From Nocardioides sp. TF02-7 (GTDB taxonomy: Bacteria; Actinomycetota; Actinomycetes; Propionibacteriales; Nocardioidaceae), in NCBI RefSeq assembly GCF_022437945.1, contig NZ_CP092535.1:2604001-2668000 (forward strand): a stretch of 64,000 nucleotides of DNA. Reading direction: 5' to 3'. The notes below the pieces were generated by a model. The model was not told the DNA's origin and made no database searches. It saw nothing but the letters and a program-made list of their open reading frames with translations. Made by a program: the position numbers and the translations under genes. Shown here one piece after another: positions 1 through 9,702 of this stretch. Position 1 is the first letter of the stretch; each line of letters opens with the position of its first letter.

Positions 1-645
1 TCCTGCTCAAGACCTACGGCGACGACTGGGACGACGACCTGCGCCTGCGCGAGACGCTCTTCTACCTCGCTGCTGCAACCAGCACGACGACCCACGCCAG
101 CCCGCACATCTTCGCCGAGATCGTGGAGTGGCTGAGGGGCCACCCGGAGCAGGCCGAACGTGCGCGGGACCGGAGCTTCCTCCAGCGCGCGGTGGCGGAG
201 GGGCTGCGGCTCCACCCGCCCGTGCCCGGCCTGCTCCGCGGCGCCCTCACGACGGTCACGCTCTCGAGCGGCAGAGTGATCGCGGAGGGCGAGCAGCTCC
301 TGCTGGACCTCAATGCGGCCAACCGTGATCCGGCGGTCTACGGAGACGACGCTGACGCGTTCGACCCGGACCGGGTCCCGCTCACGAGGGCTCACCTCTA
401 CGCGCTCTCGTTCGCGGCCGGACCCCCACACCTGTCCGGGGCGTCTGATCGCCGTCGGTGCGGGCAACGGCCAGGTCGGCGGCGAGGAGGCACCGGTCGG
501 GGTGCTGGTGCGTCTGATGGAACAGCTCCTGGCCCACGGGGTGGCACCGGACCCCGACCGGCCTGCGGTCGTCCGGACGGACACCGACGCGCACCGGTAC
601 GCCGCGTTCCCCGTGGTGGTGGGGCACGACGAGGCGGGCGCATGA
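1..645 (+). CDS. Cytochrome P450, C-terminal part (gene starts before window)
   Basis: Haem monooxygenase; only about the last 215 residues lie here. The I-helix reads AAATSTTT, with no acidic residue before the conserved Thr. The haem-binding motif FAAGPHTCPG is recovered only if one C is removed from the C5 run at 423-427; as written the frame breaks just before the ligand Cys. The stop overlaps the next ATG (ATGA at 642-645), so it is translationally coupled to a ferredoxin, its likely electron donor. It is not closely similar to the two other P450s of the window. Substrate unknown. Confidence 0.88.
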
Positions 646-879
646 GGCAGGCGAACGAGGCGCCGTCGTTCCGAGCCGTGGTCGATCGCGACCGCTGCCT
701 CGGGACCGGCAGCTGCGAGCACATCGATCCCGCGCGGTTCGAGGTGGACGACCTCGGACTGGCCCGTTGGCGGGACGACGCACCCCGCGGCGAGCCGCGA
801 GGAGCTGACGACCCTTGCGGGACTGTGCCCGCAGGGAGCGATATCCGTCGTTGACGAGAACGGAGCAGAAGTTGACTGA
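642..879 (+). CDS. P450-associated 3Fe-4S ferredoxin
   Basis: Small electron carrier expected to reduce the P450 whose stop it overlaps. Cys19 and Cys25 (CLGTGSC) lie near the N-terminus and a CP pair follows near the end, the three-cysteine pattern of actinobacterial 3Fe-4S P450 ferredoxins. The second half needs one C removed from the C4 run at 783-786, giving 78 residues with the typical ending LCPQGAISVVDENG. The following binding-protein gene starts inside its last codons. No reductase is encoded beside it; the nearest is at 20781-22010. Confidence 0.85.
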
Positions 880-2054
880 CTGGTTCCCTCCGCGCAGGCG
901 CGGAGTCCCCATCCTGGCCCTCGCGGGGGCTCGTCGCGGCGCTGTCGGCGTGCGGTGATGCTGCCGGCGGTGGGCCCGCCGCCGGCGACGGGCTGCCGGA
1001 GGAGGTGAAGATCGTCCTCACCGCACCCGTCACGGGCGTCGTCGCCCACGTCGGGTCGAGTGCCCGGGACGGCTACGAGCTCGCGATCGAGGAGATCAAC
1101 AACAGCGACCTGCTCGGCGACACGGAGCTGGTGCTCGACGTCCGGGACACGAAGAGCGAGGCCCAGACGGCGGCCACCGAGATGACCAAGGCGATCAGCG
1201 ACGCCGAGGTCTCCGCGGTCTTCGGATCGCAGAGCAGTGCCGAGGCCGTGGCGCAGTCGCCGCTCGCGCAGCAGCACGGGATGCCTATCGTCTACACACA
1301 GGCGGGCAGCGACGGTGTCATCGTCGGTGAGTACACCTACCGCGCCACCCCGTTGATGCGGAACTACTACCCGTTGCTCGCTGACTTCGTCGAGGAGAAC
1401 GGTTGGCAGAGCGTCGCCCAGCTCTACGCGAACTACATCCCGACCCTCAGCGACATCGGCGAGAACGCCTTGCCAGCGTTGGCGGAGGAGACCGGCATGG
1501 AGGTCACTGCCTCCCTGGGATCGCCGCAGTCGACGCAGGACTTCACCAGCCAGGTGCAGAAGGCGCTGGACAGCGATCCCGACGTCGTCGCCGTCAACCT
1601 CTTCGCCGCCAGCAATCCGACGGCCGTGTCGCAGCTGCGGCAGGCTGGGTACGAGGGTCCGATCCTGAGCACGGTCAGCGCCGGGTCCGGAGTGCTCACA
1701 CCGGCCGGCGACGACGCCAGTGACGTCGTGTGGGCTGCGGACTTCCACGTCGACATGGAGGCCGAGTCGACCCAGGCGTTCGTCGCGGCCTACCGCGAGA
1801 AGTACGACGAGGACCCACTGCCCTACGCGGCCGAGGCCTACGACGCCGCCTACTTCCTGGCGCGCGCTATCGCAGAGGCGGACAGCGCCGGACGCGACGA
1901 GATCGCGGACGCGATGGCAGTCGTCTCGGAGGAGACCCACGACGGGGCACTCGGCCGCAACCTGGTCTGGGAGGACCAAGAGCTACAGGTCCCCGGGGTC
2001 GTCATCCGGTGGGACGGCGAAGGGGAGGAGCTGCTCTACGAGGGCGAGTCCTGA
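872..2054 (+). CDS. ABC transporter substrate-binding lipoprotein, LivK type
   Basis: Extracytoplasmic binding protein of the branched-chain amino acid/amide family (Peripla_BP_6 fold). TTG at 872 is my start: with one G removed from the G5 run at 925-929 it gives a basic N-terminus, a hydrophobic stretch and the lipobox LSAC, then a mature domain; total 393 residues. The start overlaps the ferredoxin stop. No permease or ATPase follows. It is a clear paralogue of the binding protein at 34595-35798 (shared KSE.QTAA.EMTKA and YTQAGSDGV segments), so it may feed the Liv permease there. Ligand unknown, possibly the island's hydrophobic substrate or an acid derived from it. Confidence 0.85.
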
Positions 2055-2677
2055 GCGATCTCGCGGAAGGACCGGGGGACCCCCAGTGACCTCAGCACGA
2101 GGTCGGCGCCACGTCGCCACTCGTCGGGGGTCCCGCGGTCCTTGTTCAACTGCAGTGAGACACCCGCCATCACAACGAAGAGGTCGTCGGGCGTGATGTC
2201 GGGTGAGATCGAGCCCTCAGGTCGGCACCGGTCCATCGCCAATGCGATCGAGAGCCGCATCCGATGCTGGATGGTGCGGACCTCCTCCGTGAGGTCGTCG
2301 TGGCGGAGTGCCTCCACGAACAGCCCGTTGGCGCCGTTGTACTGGAAGATCTCGTGCACCAACCGCACGAAGGCGGCGGTCGGCTCACCCTCACCCGCCA
2401 GGGCAGTATCGGCGATCTCCTGGATCTCCGCGAACTGGTGGGCAGCGACAGCGGTGACAAGGGCGGCCCGGTTGGGGAAGCTGCGATAGACGGTGCCCTT
2501 GGCGACCCCCGCCCGCTCCGCGACCTGCTCCATGCTGTCGATCCGGCCGTCCTCGGCGAAGATCTCCAGCGCCGCGAGCACGACCCGCTCGCGGTTCCGT
2601 CGGGCATCGGCCCGCAACGAGCCGCCAGCACCGCCCTCCGCGATCAGCGCGGCTCGGGTCAGGCGGTCGTCCGGCAC
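2036..2677 (-). CDS. TetR family transcriptional regulator
   Basis: One-component repressor of 213 residues. The TetR_N helix-turn-helix lies at about residues 29-75 (RERVVLAALEIF, then VAKGTVYRSFPNR). The C-terminal ligand domain is not recognisable. Its last 19 bases overlap the convergent binding-protein gene end. The next gene upstream on the same strand is another TetR, so the pair may be co-transcribed, although two hairpins lie between them. Its HTH resembles that of the TetR at 58985-59611 (GVxKxTxYRSFPNR). Targets unknown. Confidence 0.9.
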   Translation of the reverse strand: MPDDRLTRAALIAEGGAGGSLRADARRNRERVVLAALEIFAEDGRIDSMEQVAERAGVAKGTVYRSFPNRAALVTAVAAHQFAEIQEIADTALAGEGEPTAAFVRLVHEIFQYNGANGLFVEALRHDDLTEEVRTIQHRMRLSIALAMDRCRPEGSISPDITPDDLFVVMAGVSLQLNKDRGTPDEWRRGADLVLRSLGVPRSFREIAQDSPS

Positions 2678-2689
2678 GAAGGCACCCTA

Positions 2690-2749
2690 TCGAGGAGGCG
2701 CTTCCGGACCTCCTCGACGACTGCCCGACCGAGCCTCGGGCCGGCAGTC
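2690..2749. terminator. Two adjacent hairpins between the TetR genes
   Basis: Perfect inverted repeats: TCGAGGAGG at 2690-2698 with CCTCCTCGA at 2709-2717, and GACTGCC at 2719-2725 with GGCAGTC at 2743-2749. No T tract follows on either side. They could end transcription of the upstream TetR or act as an operator for the downstream one. Confidence 0.4.
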
Positions 2750-2753
2750 GCGC

Positions 2754-3470
2754 CTACGACGACTTGTTGCGCTGCGTGCGCCGGACCTGCGCGACGTGCT
2801 CGTCGAGCTGGTCGACGGCGCTGTGCAGCGCCAGCACCGTCTGCTCCAGGGTCATCGGCGGTCGGTTCGTGTCGGCAACGGAGACCGCCGCTACGACCAG
2901 GTCGGCGAAGGCGTCGGCGATCTCCTCCAGCGACATGTCTCCATCCGGTTGGTACCAGACGTGCAGCCAGTTGGTCATCCCGAACACGGCGAAGGCGGCG
3001 ATCTTCGTGTTGACCGGTCGGAACACGCCCTGCTCGACGCCCTCCGTCATGATTCGCCGCAGCGCGGAGTCCGACTGGGCCTTCCAGTCCACGTGACGCG
3101 CCAGCAGGTGCGGGGGCAGCTCGACCTCCTCGCGGAGGAAGACCCGCATCACGTTGGCGTTGGCGCCGAAGTCGAGCACGAGGTGACGGGTCGCCTCGAC
3201 CAGCTTCTCAGTGGGGGTCAGGTCGGAGCGGTCCGCAAGGCCGGCGAGCATCCGGGCGTGACGTTCGCTGACGTCACCGATCACCTGCTCGAGCAGGTCC
3301 TCCTTGCCGTCGACGTAGTGGTACAGCGAGGCGCGACTGATGCCCAGGGAGGACGCGATGTCACCGAGCGTCGCCTTGCGAAAGCCCCTCTCGGCGAAGA
3401 CTCGGGCTGCGGTGGCGACGATCTCCGCGCGCACAAGCGATTGCCGGGTCATCGATTGGTCTGCGGTCAC
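2754..3470 (-). CDS. TetR family transcriptional regulator divergent from the acyl-CoA dehydrogenase operon
   Basis: Repressor of 238 residues. The HTH is at about residues 10-55 (AARVFAERGF, LGISRASLYHYVDGKEDLL) and is followed by an all-helical ligand domain. GTG at 3470 is preferred over the in-frame GTG at 3485 because a GAGGAG ribosome site lies just upstream of 3470. It is divergent from the dehydrogenase at 3587, and the gap holds a box that recurs in front of two other operons of the island. That makes it the best candidate for a local regulator, probably sensing an acyl-CoA or the substrate (inference). Confidence 0.9.
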   Translation of the reverse strand: MTADQSMTRQSLVRAEIVATAARVFAERGFRKATLGDIASSLGISRASLYHYVDGKEDLLEQVIGDVSERHARMLAGLADRSDLTPTEKLVEATRHLVLDFGANANVMRVFLREEVELPPHLLARHVDWKAQSDSALRRIMTEGVEQGVFRPVNTKIAAFAVFGMTNWLHVWYQPDGDMSLEEIADAFADLVVAAVSVADTNRPPMTLEQTVLALHSAVDQLDEHVAQVRRTQRNKSS

Positions 3471-3487
3471 GGCAGCTCCTCGCACGA

Positions 3488-3552
3488 GTTGACATTGATG
3501 CCGATTATTCGACGCTTATGATAGCCTTCGACGTGCAAGTCGAGTATTCGAA
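3488..3552. promoter_or_regulatory. Divergent promoter/operator region with GTCGAATAATC box
   Basis: GTTGACA at 3488-3494, eight bases, then GATTATTCGAC at 3503-3513. The same two words with the same 8-base gap stand in front of the ligase at 17848-19449. Further TTCGAC and GTCGAGTATTCGAAT words lie at 3527-3532 and 3540-3554. It sits between a TetR gene and the operon it is likely to control. Confidence 0.55.
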
Positions 3553-3586
3553 TCGCGTGTCGACCGTCGGGGCCGGCGAGAAACGG

Positions 3587-4613
3587 GTGACGATGACCGT
3601 GCCACAGGACCGCGGCCGGTCGGCCCCGCGCGAGGAGATCAGCCCGCTGCGGGTGTCGCAGGAGCAACGCGACCTGGCGGCGACGGTGCGCACGGCGCTG
3701 GCCAAGAGCTGCCCGCCGGAGGTCGTCCGGAAGGCGGCGGGAAGTCCCGACGTCGTGCGCCGGACCTGGGCGCTGCTCGCCGAGCTCGGGGTCGGCTCGT
3801 TGATGGTGCCCGACCGCGCCGATGGCCACGGCGGCGATGCGCTGACCGCGGCCCTGGTGCTCGAGGAGATCGGCTCGGGCTGCGCTCCCGTGCCCGCGGT
3901 CGAGACGATCGTCGTGGCGCCTCTGGTCCTCCTCGCCGCGTCTCCCGCCGTCGCCGCGTCGTGGCTCGGCGGAATAGCGACCGGGAACGTCCTCGCGGCC
4001 GTCCGGACCCCGGCGGGTCTGGTCCCCTACGCCGACACGGCCGACGTGGTCGCGCGGTGCGTCGACGGCCGCTGGGAGCTCGTCCACCCTGCAACCGAAT
4101 GGCGGGAGGTAGTAGGTGTCGACCCGACCCGACGGGTCGCGATCGACCCCGGTTCGGGGCATCCCGTGTCCGTGGCCGCGTCCGCGGTCGATCGCCGTCC
4201 TCAGGACGGGGAGCGATGGGGGAACGGCCGCCCTGCTGGTCGGGGTCGCGAGGACGCTTGTCGACCGGACGGTCGACCACGTCCGCAACCGTCGCGCGTT
4301 CGGCGGCACCCTGGCCGACCTGCAGTCGGTGAGGCACGCGATCGCGGACGCGGTCGTGGCCGTCGAAGGAGCGCGGGCGGCGGTGTGGGCGGCCGCCGAT
4401 GCTGCGAACCGGGAGGACGAAGCGGCAGGGCGGTGGTCGGTGATCGCTGTCGCTGCGGCTGTCGCGGCCGGCCGGAGGGCCGGGGAGGTGGCGCTGCAGT
4501 GCCACGGGGCGGTGGGTCTCACCGACGCGTTCGACCTCGCGGTCTGGTTGCGGCGTGGCAAGGCGCTCGAGATCGCCGCGCAGGCGCGGGAGTACGAGGA
4601 GCGGATGTGGTGA
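3587..4613 (+). CDS. Acyl-CoA dehydrogenase family protein (small, FadE-like)
   Basis: Flavin enzyme of fatty-acyl-CoA alpha,beta-desaturation; 341 residues after removing one G near 4208-4211 (or 4218-4222). The C-terminal half carries the family words TVDHVRNRRAFGG and LADLQSVRHAIAD and ends soon after LWLRR-like helices, shorter than the usual 380-400. Start GTG 3587 or ATG 3593; upstream codons overlap the operator. It is the first gene of a run with a crotonase and a second dehydrogenase (5530-6728). Adjacent pairs like this often form heteromeric alpha2beta2 enzymes in steroid side-chain pathways (known for ChsE-type pairs; inferred here). Confidence 0.82.
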
Positions 4614-4683
4614 ACGGCAACCGGTGCCGGCTCACCTGCGACGACCGGAGGTCCCGGGAGCGCGGAGAAGGAGCAGCAAGCAG

Positions 4684-5533
4684 ATGATCGAGAAGCAGGT
4701 AGCCAAGGGCGAGCCCGGCCGGGTGCGCCTGGAGCGCGACGGCCACGTGGCGTGGTTCGTCTGGGACGGGTCCAACGAGCTCAACGCCGGCACCCCCGAG
4801 ATGTACCGGGAGCTCTACGAGCATCTGTGCGAGTTCCGTGACGACAAGGACCTCTGGGTCGGCGTGATGACCGGCGCCGGGAGCCGTGCCTTCAGCGTGG
4901 GTGGCGACCTGAAGGCGATGCAGCAGGTCAACGACACGTTCGACCCCGAGCTGGCCTCGGAGCATTTCTGGTATCCCCGGTCCGACCAGCCGCACCGCAC
5001 CTCGCAGGCGGCCGAGGACATCTTCACCCTCGAGCTCTACAAGCCGATCATCGGAGCGGTCAACGGACTCTGCCTCGGTGGAGCGCTCGTCTACCTGCTT
5101 GCACTGACCGACATCCGGGTGGCCAGCGACGACGCCACCTTCGGGTTCTCTGAGGTGAAGCACGGCCTTGGTGGAGGAGGCGGTCTCTCCGGCATCGCCC
5201 GTCACATCCCCCCTCGCCCACGCGATGTACCTCTGCCTCACCGGCGAGACGGTCGATGCTGCCGAGGCGCACCGGATCGGGTTGGTCAACGAGGTCGTTC
5301 CGCTGGAGGAGGTCCAGGACCGGGCAGCCGCGCTGGCCGCTCGCCTGTGCGAGAACTCGCCCCTCGTCGTGAAGATGGAGAAGGAGCTGGTCCAGCGGAG
5401 CCTCGAGATGCCTCGCCGGGAGGCCCTCCGGTTCAGCTGGGTGATGCACTTCGCCCAGCGCTACGGGCACGACGCGCTGGCCGGCCTCAAGGCATTCGCC
5501 GAGAAGACCAAGCCGTCGTACCGCGGTTGGTGA
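4684..5533 (+). CDS. Enoyl-CoA hydratase/isomerase (crotonase) family protein
   Basis: Crotonase-fold acyl-CoA enzyme, 282 residues after one C is removed from the C6 run at 5208-5213. The oxyanion-hole segments SVGGDLKAM and NGLCLGGALVY are visible. At the position of hydratase Glu144 there is Val, while the second Glu survives in FSEVKHGLGGGGG. It may therefore be an isomerase or hydrolase rather than a plain hydratase. ATG 4684 follows GGAGAAGGAGCAAGCAG. Its stop overlaps the GTG of the next dehydrogenase. Confidence 0.85.
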
Positions 5534-6728
5534 GCGACGTGCGGCCCGGGCGCCGCGACGAGGACGGGACCGGTGCAGGCGACCCGGCCGGTTTCCGCGC
5601 GCGCGTGCGCCGGTTCCTCCGCGACCATGACGGCGGTCGCCCGATCGGCGACAGGTACTCCGACCAAGGCCTCCGCGACCACCGCCGGTGGGCCCGCTCG
5701 CTCTTCGAGAACGGTCTCGCCGGGACGACGTGGCCGACCCGCTACGGCGGTGCGGGGGCTGGGCGTCGTCGAGAAGGCGATCGCGGACGAGGAGTATGCG
5801 AGGGCCGGAGGTCCGGAGCCGGTGAACCTCGTCGGTGTCGACCTCGTCGCTCCGGCGCTCCTCGCACACGGCACCGAGGAGCAGCGTCGGAAGTGGCTGC
5901 CCCGGTTGGGCCGGTGCGAGGAGATGTGGTCCCTCGCGCTGAGCGAGCCGGAGGCGGGGGAGCGACCTCCGCAACGTGCGCACCCGGTCGTCGGTCGTCA
6001 CCGACGGCGTCGTCGTGCGCGGTCTCAAGGTGTGGTGCTCGTTCGCCCAGCAGGCCGACTGGTTGCTCGTCCTGACGGCGCTCGCCGAGGGGCGCGACGA
6101 CCGGGGCCACCGCCCGCTGGTGGTGGTGGCGGTGCCCACCGCTGCACGAGGCGTGACCATCACGCCGCTCCGGATGCTGAACGGAGTGCCGGGTTTCTGC
6201 GAGGTCGCCTTCGACGACGTTCGACTCCCCCTGGACCACGTCCTCGGTCGACCCGGCAGGGGTTGGCAGGTCATCACCACGGTGCTGCGTGCCGAGCGGA
6301 TGGCGCTGATGGCGCCCGCACGGTTCGAGTACCGGCTGGCTCAGCTCGGCCAGATGCTCGACGACCTGCGGATCGAGCCGGGCCACCGGGCGCGAGCGGA
6401 GCTCGCGACCCTGGACGTCGACGTGGCGGTCCACCGAGCCTTCACCCGGGTCCTGCTGGGGGTCGTCGCTGACGGAGGCGACCCCGGACCGCTGGCCTCG
6501 GTGTCGAAGCTGCTGTGGTCGCGGCTCGACCAACGTGTCGCGGAGACCGGCTTGGCGGCCCTTGGGGACGCCGCCGAATCGGCGGACCTGGAGCCGTTCC
6601 TGCCCCGGGTCCCGCCGGCCTGGCAGGAGTGGCCCGTCGAGTACTGGCAAGCCCGGGCGGCGTCCATCTACGGCGGAGCAGATCCGGTCCAGCGGGAGGT
6701 CCTCGCCCGGTCGGCCATAGGGCACTGA
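5530..6728 (+). CDS. Acyl-CoA dehydrogenase (large FadE-like subunit)
   Basis: Full-size acyl-CoA dehydrogenase, 398 residues once one G is removed from each of the G5 runs at 5754-5758 and 5956-5960. Visible: WPTRYGG near residue 75, the substrate segment ALSEPEAGSD, and SIYGGADPVQRE at the C-terminus. Gly stands where medium-chain enzymes carry the catalytic Glu of YEGT, a feature also common in FadE-type enzymes that take the base from elsewhere. GTG 5530 overlaps the crotonase stop (GTGA). Likely partner of the smaller dehydrogenase at 3587-4613. The operon stops here, since a promoter-like region follows. Confidence 0.85.
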
Positions 6729-6733
6729 CTCAT

Positions 6734-6787
6734 GTGTCGAATTCGTTGACAAGTGAGTCAGATCGCAATTACGCTCGTGTCGAATAT
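6734..6787 (+). promoter_or_regulatory. Promoter with two GTGTCGAAT boxes
   Basis: TTGACA at 6746-6751 and, 18 bases later, TACGCT at 6770-6775 form a plausible promoter for the next crotonase. GTGTCGAAT occurs at 6734-6742 and again at 6777-6785, flanking the promoter. The same word is found in front of genes at 3470/3587 and 19449. An AAGGAG ribosome site follows before the TTG start. Confidence 0.5.
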
Positions 6788-6804
6788 CCAACGAAGGAGT
6801 TGAG

Positions 6805-7611
6805 TTGACGTCCTCGAAGCCCCTCCTCACCAGGGACGGTCACGTCGCGACCATCACCCTGAACCGACCGGATGCCATGAACGCGATGGACGCCGAGGCC
6901 TACCAGGGCCTGCTCGGGATCTTCCGCGAGTTGGAGTCCGACCGCGAGGTGCGTGCGGTGGTCCTGACCGCGGCCGGTGAGCGGATCTTCACCGCCGGCG
7001 GCGACATGAAGGCCTACGCCCGTCGCTCCGACGAGGACTGGCAGGGGGAGGGCCTGGGGTCGGGTGCGCCGGCGTACGTCGCCGAGCTGAATGAGGTCAT
7101 GTGGAACCTCCGCAAGCCGTTGGTCCTCGCGGCGAACGGCTCGGTCGTGGGCTGGGGCATCATGGCGGCGTTCTCGTCCGACTACCGGATCACCGTGCCG
7201 CACGCGAAGTTCGGCTACGCGGGGGCCATCAGCGCCTTCGGGGCGGCCGAGGGCGGAGGTGTGATCGAGCGGCTCCTCGTCCAGATCCCCTACGTGCATG
7301 CCATGGAGCTCCTGCTGAGCGGTGCTTTCATCACGGCGGAGCAGGCACATCGCTTCCACCTCGTCAACGAGGTGGTGGCTCCGGACCAGCTCCAGGCCCG
7401 CGCCCGTGAGGTCGCCGAGCGCTTCGTCGCGATGCCGCCGTTGGCCATCCAGAACGTCAAGGCCTCGGTCAAGCGGGTCTACAACCAGCAGCTCGACGGA
7501 CCGATCGAGACGTCCAACGCGACCGGACGGATGTACCTGTACACCCGGGACTTCAGGGAGGCGCTCGACGCCTTCGCGGAGAAGCGGCAGCCCGTCTGGA
7601 GCGGCCGGTGA
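6805..7611 (+). CDS. Enoyl-CoA hydratase/isomerase family protein
   Basis: Crotonase-fold protein of 268 residues starting at TTG 6805, five bases after AAGGAG. Oxyanion segments are TAGGDMKAY and NGSVVGWGIM. By my alignment both hydratase glutamates are missing (Met and Ala in their places), so water addition to an enoyl-CoA is doubtful; isomerisation, hydrolysis or C-C cleavage are alternatives. The C-terminal RQPVWSGR ending matches the sister at 13278-14058. It overlaps the next crotonase by GTGA. Confidence 0.85.
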   Translation: MTSSKPLLTRDGHVATITLNRPDAMNAMDAEAYQGLLGIFRELESDREVRAVVLTAAGERIFTAGGDMKAYARRSDEDWQGEGLGSGAPAYVAELNEVMWNLRKPLVLAANGSVVGWGIMAAFSSDYRITVPHAKFGYAGAISAFGAAEGGGVIERLLVQIPYVHAMELLLSGAFITAEQAHRFHLVNEVVAPDQLQARAREVAERFVAMPPLAIQNVKASVKRVYNQQLDGPIETSNATGRMYLYTRDFREALDAFAEKRQPVWSGR

Positions 7612-8537
7612 GCGCGGAGGCGGGCCCCCGCAGCCAGAGCGAGGACGGTCCCCGGGAGATGGAGCCCGGCGGCGTGCTCTACGAGCTGCGCGGGAACATC
7701 GCCGTGATCACGCTGAACCGCCCCGAGGTCAAGAACGCCCAGAACCTCGCCATGCTCTACGCACTGGACCGGGCCTTCTACGAGTTCTCCCAGGACGACG
7801 CCGCCGATGTCGCGGTCCTGCGCGGAGCAGGATCCTGCTTCTCGGCAGGGCACGACATGGGGAGCGCAGGCATGGACTACGACGTCTCCTACCCGCCGGT
7901 CTCGATGTGGTGGGACCACGTCGGCAAGGAAGGCGTCGAGAACTGGCTGGCCTGGGAGGAGGAGGCGTACGTCGGGATGTCGCACAGGTGGCGCGACATC
8001 CCCAAGCCCACCATCGCCATGGTGCACGGACCGTGCATCGCGGCCGGCCTGATGCTCGCCTGGCCCTGCGACCTCATCATCGCGTCGGAGGACGCCACCT
8101 TCAGCGACCCGGTGCTCCGCATGGGGGTTCCCGGGGTCGAGCTCTTCGCGCACCCCTGGGAGCTGGGCCCGCGCCAGGCGAAGGAGCTGCTCTTCCTGGG
8201 CGACAAGATCAGCGCCGAACGTGCGCGAGAGCTCGGCATGGTCAACCGCGTCGTGCCGTCGGAGGAGCTGGAGGCGCACACGATGGATCTGGCCGAACGG
8301 ATCGCGGAGATGCCGCGGCTCGGGCTCGTCCTCGCCAAGAAGGCCGTCAACCGGGCCCAGGACGCGATGGGGTACCGCACCGGCACCGACGTCTCGTTCG
8401 GCCTCCACCAGCTGGCCCAGGCGCACAACCAGATCGTCTCGGGTGGCCCCGGTCGTGGTCACGACGCGCGAAGCATGCGCGAGCGCAAGACGTCAGGTCC
8501 GGGCAACCCGGGCGTCGACCGTCCCAACGAGCTGTGA
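7608..8537 (+). CDS. Enoyl-CoA hydratase/isomerase family protein (long form)
   Basis: Crotonase of 309 residues, longer than the usual 260 owing to an N-terminal lead of about 20 residues, an insert after FSAGHDMGS, and a basic tail. The segments FSAGHDMG and HGPCIAAGLML are recognisable. Both canonical catalytic Glu positions look substituted (Met, Val), as in several actinobacterial EchA-type proteins. Start GTG 7608 overlaps the preceding stop. An ABC importer follows 70 bases downstream. Reaction unknown. Confidence 0.83.
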   Translation: MSAEAGPRSQSEDGPREMEPGGVLYELRGNIAVITLNRPEVKNAQNLAMLYALDRAFYEFSQDDAADVAVLRGAGSCFSAGHDMGSAGMDYDVSYPPVSMWWDHVGKEGVENWLAWEEEAYVGMSHRWRDIPKPTIAMVHGPCIAAGLMLAWPCDLIIASEDATFSDPVLRMGVPGVELFAHPWELGPRQAKELLFLGDKISAERARELGMVNRVVPSEELEAHTMDLAERIAEMPRLGLVLAKKAVNRAQDAMGYRTGTDVSFGLHQLAQAHNQIVSGGPGRGHDARSMRERKTSGPGNPGVDRPNEL

Positions 8538-8607
8538 ACGCCCCGGTCACAGCAGCCCGTCGCGAGCGCCCGAGAACGGACGCCCGAGCAGAGCGAGGAG
8601 CAGAAGG

Positions 8608-9666
8608 ATGCAGGTAGCAAGACGCGGTCTCCGCACGACCACCGCGGTGGTCGCGGTGGCGGTAGGACTTCTCGGGTTCCAGGCATGCAGCGAGGACAAC
8701 GTGGCGGCCGAGGAGAAGGCCCCGGAACGCGACGGACGGATCTCGGTGGAGAAACGCACGATCGGCGTGACGAGCATCGTGCTCACCGCGGGCTCCTCGA
8801 AGCGCCTTCTCAAAGGGATCCAGGACGCCGCGTCGCTCCTGGGCTGGGAAGTGATCGAGTGTGACGCGGCGGGCGACGCAGCCGCCTCCGACACGTGCAT
8901 CACCTCCCTGATCCAGCAGGGTGCCGACGCCGTCTTGTCGATGGGTTCGGAGCCCGCCCTGCTCCGGCAGGCGTTGAAGAGGGCCTCTGACAAGGGCGTA
9001 CCCGTCGTCAACATCGGCGGCACCGTCTCCGACCCGGATGCGTTCGACGCGTCCTACGCACCGGACGACGTGCAGCTTTCCACCGTGCTCAACGACAAGG
9101 TGTTCGAGGACCTCGGGGACGCGTCCGCAACCATCGGCGCCTATGTCAACGACGCGATCGTCGCGATCCGGACGCGGACCGAGGCGCTCCGGGAGCAGGT
9201 GGCGGAACGGTCTGACGTCGAGCTCGAGGAGATGTCCACGGCGAACTACACCGACCCGTTCGCCTCCTCCCGCCAGGCGGCGCAGTCGCTGTTGCGTGCG
9301 AACGACGACGTCCGAGCACTGTGGGGCTCCGGGACCACGAACGTCCCAGGGGCGGTGGCCGCGGTCGAAGACCTCGGCGCCGAGCAGGATGTCAAGGTCT
9401 ACGGGTTCTACCTCGACGACGCCTTGGCCGAGCTGCTGCGCCAAGGCAAGGTGGCGGCCGTCGCCGACACCACGCTCGAGGTGAACAGCTACACCGCGAT
9501 CGACCAGCTTCTCGCCCTGTGGGAGGGCGAAGGGGCCATCGATCCCGAGGCCGAGCCCGTCCCAGTGGAGTACGTGCTCTACACCCCCGACAACCTCGAC
9601 GAGGTCTCCACCGACACCGGTCAGCTCGACGAGTTCCAGTCGGCGTGGGCGGAGGATTACTCGTGA
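8608..9666 (+). CDS. Sugar-type ABC transporter substrate-binding lipoprotein
   Basis: Ribose/xylose-type binding protein (Peripla_BP_4 fold), 352 residues. A twin-arginine-free lipoprotein signal runs to the lipobox LGFQAC at about residues 21-26, followed by IGVTSIVLTAGSSKRLLKG and the typical GADAVLSMGSEPALL. ATG 8608 follows a GAGGAGCAGAAGG ribosome site. It is the first gene of a four-gene importer. Its place between crotonase genes suggests the ligand is not a common sugar but a catabolic substrate or intermediate (inference). Confidence 0.88.
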   Translation: MQVARRGLRTTTAVVAVAVGLLGFQACSEDNVAAEEKAPERDGRISVEKRTIGVTSIVLTAGSSKRLLKGIQDAASLLGWEVIECDAAGDAAASDTCITSLIQQGADAVLSMGSEPALLRQALKRASDKGVPVVNIGGTVSDPDAFDASYAPDDVQLSTVLNDKVFEDLGDASATIGAYVNDAIVAIRTRTEALREQVAERSDVELEEMSTANYTDPFASSRQAAQSLLRANDDVRALWGSGTTNVPGAVAAVEDLGAEQDVKVYGFYLDDALAELLRQGKVAAVADTTLEVNSYTAIDQLLALWEGEGAIDPEAEPVPVEYVLYTPDNLDEVSTDTGQLDEFQSAWAEDYS

Positions 9667-9702
9667 GCAGCCACGACAGGTCGAGCAGCCACGGGAGGTG
9701 AC